A DNA stretch of 14,236 nucleotides from Syntrophomonas sp. (GTDB lineage Bacteria > Bacillota > Syntrophomonadia > Syntrophomonadales > Syntrophomonadaceae). The position numbers and the translations under genes are program-made. Positions within the stretch are counted from its first letter, which is position 1. Each line of letters opens with the position of its first letter. The notes below the pieces were generated by a model, which worked only from the letters and a program-made list of their open reading frames with translations, ran no database searches and was not told where the DNA came from. This document shows, piece by piece, positions 13,410 to 14,236 of this stretch. The DNA lies in contig DLUN01000140.1 of assembly GCA_003444615.1 (NCBI GenBank), forward strand, positions 3,094 through 17,329. The letters run 5' to 3'.

Positions 13410-14236
13410 CTATAAATCAGGCTGGTAAATGTATTCCAGTTCTTTGCGTGAAGAATCATAAAGGAAGAAAGTTGGAACAGCTGATGGCAAATAATTGCCC
13501 TGAGCAATATCTAGTTTTAGCCATTCCAAATGAATTCGCCTACGTCTTTGCCGGGGAGACACATGAGCCAGTTGCGGAAAGTGCAGAGTCATGAACTGGT
13601 CATCCTTTAGAAAGCGGTATAGGCGGTCACTGTAATCTTCGGGATTAAAGCTTTCCAATGCATAAGGCAAACGGCCGGTTGGAAAAGAACTTAAATAGTC
13701 AAGCTTTAACAGCTCCTGAATCAGTAAATGTTCTTTCGGGCAGCAGTGCTCAGCGAATTTAAGCAGGAATCTGTATTCTGCTTCCTTGCTGTGTTGACGA
13801 AGATGATAATTGTTTTCACGCCAGGATTTAGCCAAATCCGCAAAGCATTGAAAGGCATCACCTTGATAGGTTTTTTGGGTCAAATGTTCAATTGTTGCCT
13901 TAAAATGTCGGGAGTTATAAAAACGCACCAGCATTTCTTCTATCATATGGAGCCGGTCAAGCTCAGCAAAGGAGATGACATTATTACTTAACACTTCATA
14001 GGGTGCATAATTCTGAAAAATATATTGGTAATGAGCAGCTTGGTCACGCAAAGGTGATCCTTTAAGCATTTTAAGAAATCCTAGCTGAATCACATCCGGC
14101 TGTAAATAAAAGACTTCATTAAACGAATGGGCGAACTGATAGTAGCTTTCATGAGGAAGGCCGGCAATAAGATCTACGTGCAGGTGTATGTTGCCCATTG
14201 CTTGTAGACACTGTATACGATTACGCAAATGGGGCC
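13410..14236 (-). CDS. B12-binding-type radical SAM protein, C-terminal part with DUF4080 (partial)
   Basis: The gene enters from beyond the right edge on the minus strand; only its last 275 or so codons are here, so the B12-binding and CxxxCxxC cluster parts are outside. The visible start of the fragment is the end of the radical SAM barrel: IHLHVDLIAGLPHESYYQF, followed by LQPDVIQLGFLKMLKGSPL, a hallmark of the DUF4080-containing group. The remainder (about residues 90-272 of the fragment) is the helical DUF4080 domain, ending in a beta-rich tail (AVPTFFLYDSSRKELEYIY). The reaction is unknown; the group is common in anaerobic Firmicutes. No start codon is assigned because the frame stays open to base 14236. 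Confidence 0.88.
   Translation of the reverse strand, partial: PHLRNRIQCLQAMGNIHLHVDLIAGLPHESYYQFAHSFNEVFYLQPDVIQLGFLKMLKGSPLRDQAAHYQYIFQNYAPYEVLSNNVISFAELDRLHMIEEMLVRFYNSRHFKATIEHLTQKTYQGDAFQCFADLAKSWRENNYHLRQHSKEAEYRFLLKFAEHCCPKEHLLIQELLKLDYLSSFPTGRLPYALESFNPEDYSDRLYRFLKDDQFMTLHFPQLAHVSPRQRRRRIHLEWLKLDIAQGNYLPSAVPTFFLYDSSRKELEYIYQPDL

Noticed and set aside
1..14236. CRISPR array, prophage, toxin-antitoxin or anti-phage defence system
   Set aside because: No regularly spaced repeats and no nuclease, integrase, phage structural, reverse transcriptase or toxin-antitoxin proteins are recognisable in any frame.
1..14236. rRNA or tRNA genes
   Set aside because: No conserved rRNA stretches and no cloverleaf with a GGTTCGAATCC-type arm were seen on either strand.

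Overview
The window looks like chromosomal DNA from a low-to-medium GC anaerobic Firmicute. Spore-former-type small proteins (DUF1540), an S-layer-homology protein, a crotonase and a DUF4080 radical-SAM/B12 protein would fit a Clostridia lineage such as the Syntrophomonadaceae. The lineage is inference from gene content; no rRNA or tRNA gene is present to fix it. There is no prophage, insertion sequence, CRISPR array or obvious defence island. Genes are mostly single units in alternating directions, separated by hairpin terminators.

Left part (1-4.8 kb): a crotonase-fold acyl-CoA enzyme with an AT-rich palindrome over its probable -10 box; a convergent secreted SLH-domain protein with a C-terminal DUF3298-like domain; a drug/metabolite-type permease (EamA) that lacks its first membrane segment; and a two-domain FAD oxidoreductase with a C-terminal Rieske [2Fe-2S] domain.

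Middle part (4.8-8.1 kb): a metallo-beta-lactamase-fold hydrolase, then a decay zone. This zone holds the 3' remnant of an unidentified gene with its intact terminator, a 54-residue cysteine-rich DUF1540 gene, and a sodium:solute symporter pseudogene with a nonsense codon, a frameshift, a ruined N-terminus and a missing C-terminus. Directly behind it sit two tandem DUF3147-type small membrane protein genes overlapping by ATGA. The first of these reads in frame with the symporter remnant and is easily hidden in it; a TTG start with its own ribosome-binding site and a promoter-like sequence define it.

Right part (8.1-14.2 kb): a guanylate-kinase-like protein fused to DUF1653, divergent from a glycerol kinase (glpK). 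Next is a compact GC-rich region of about 230 bases made of five strong hairpins, the best candidate for an undescribed structured RNA, lying between glpK and an Ldh2-type malate/lactate dehydrogenase. Then come an alpha/beta hydrolase of the monoacylglycerol-lipase type, a free-standing starch-binding-like module, and the 3' part of a B12-type radical SAM protein running off the right edge. Glycerol kinase, the lipase-like hydrolase and the crotonase could all touch lipid or glycerol use, but they are not in one operon and no common pathway is demonstrated.
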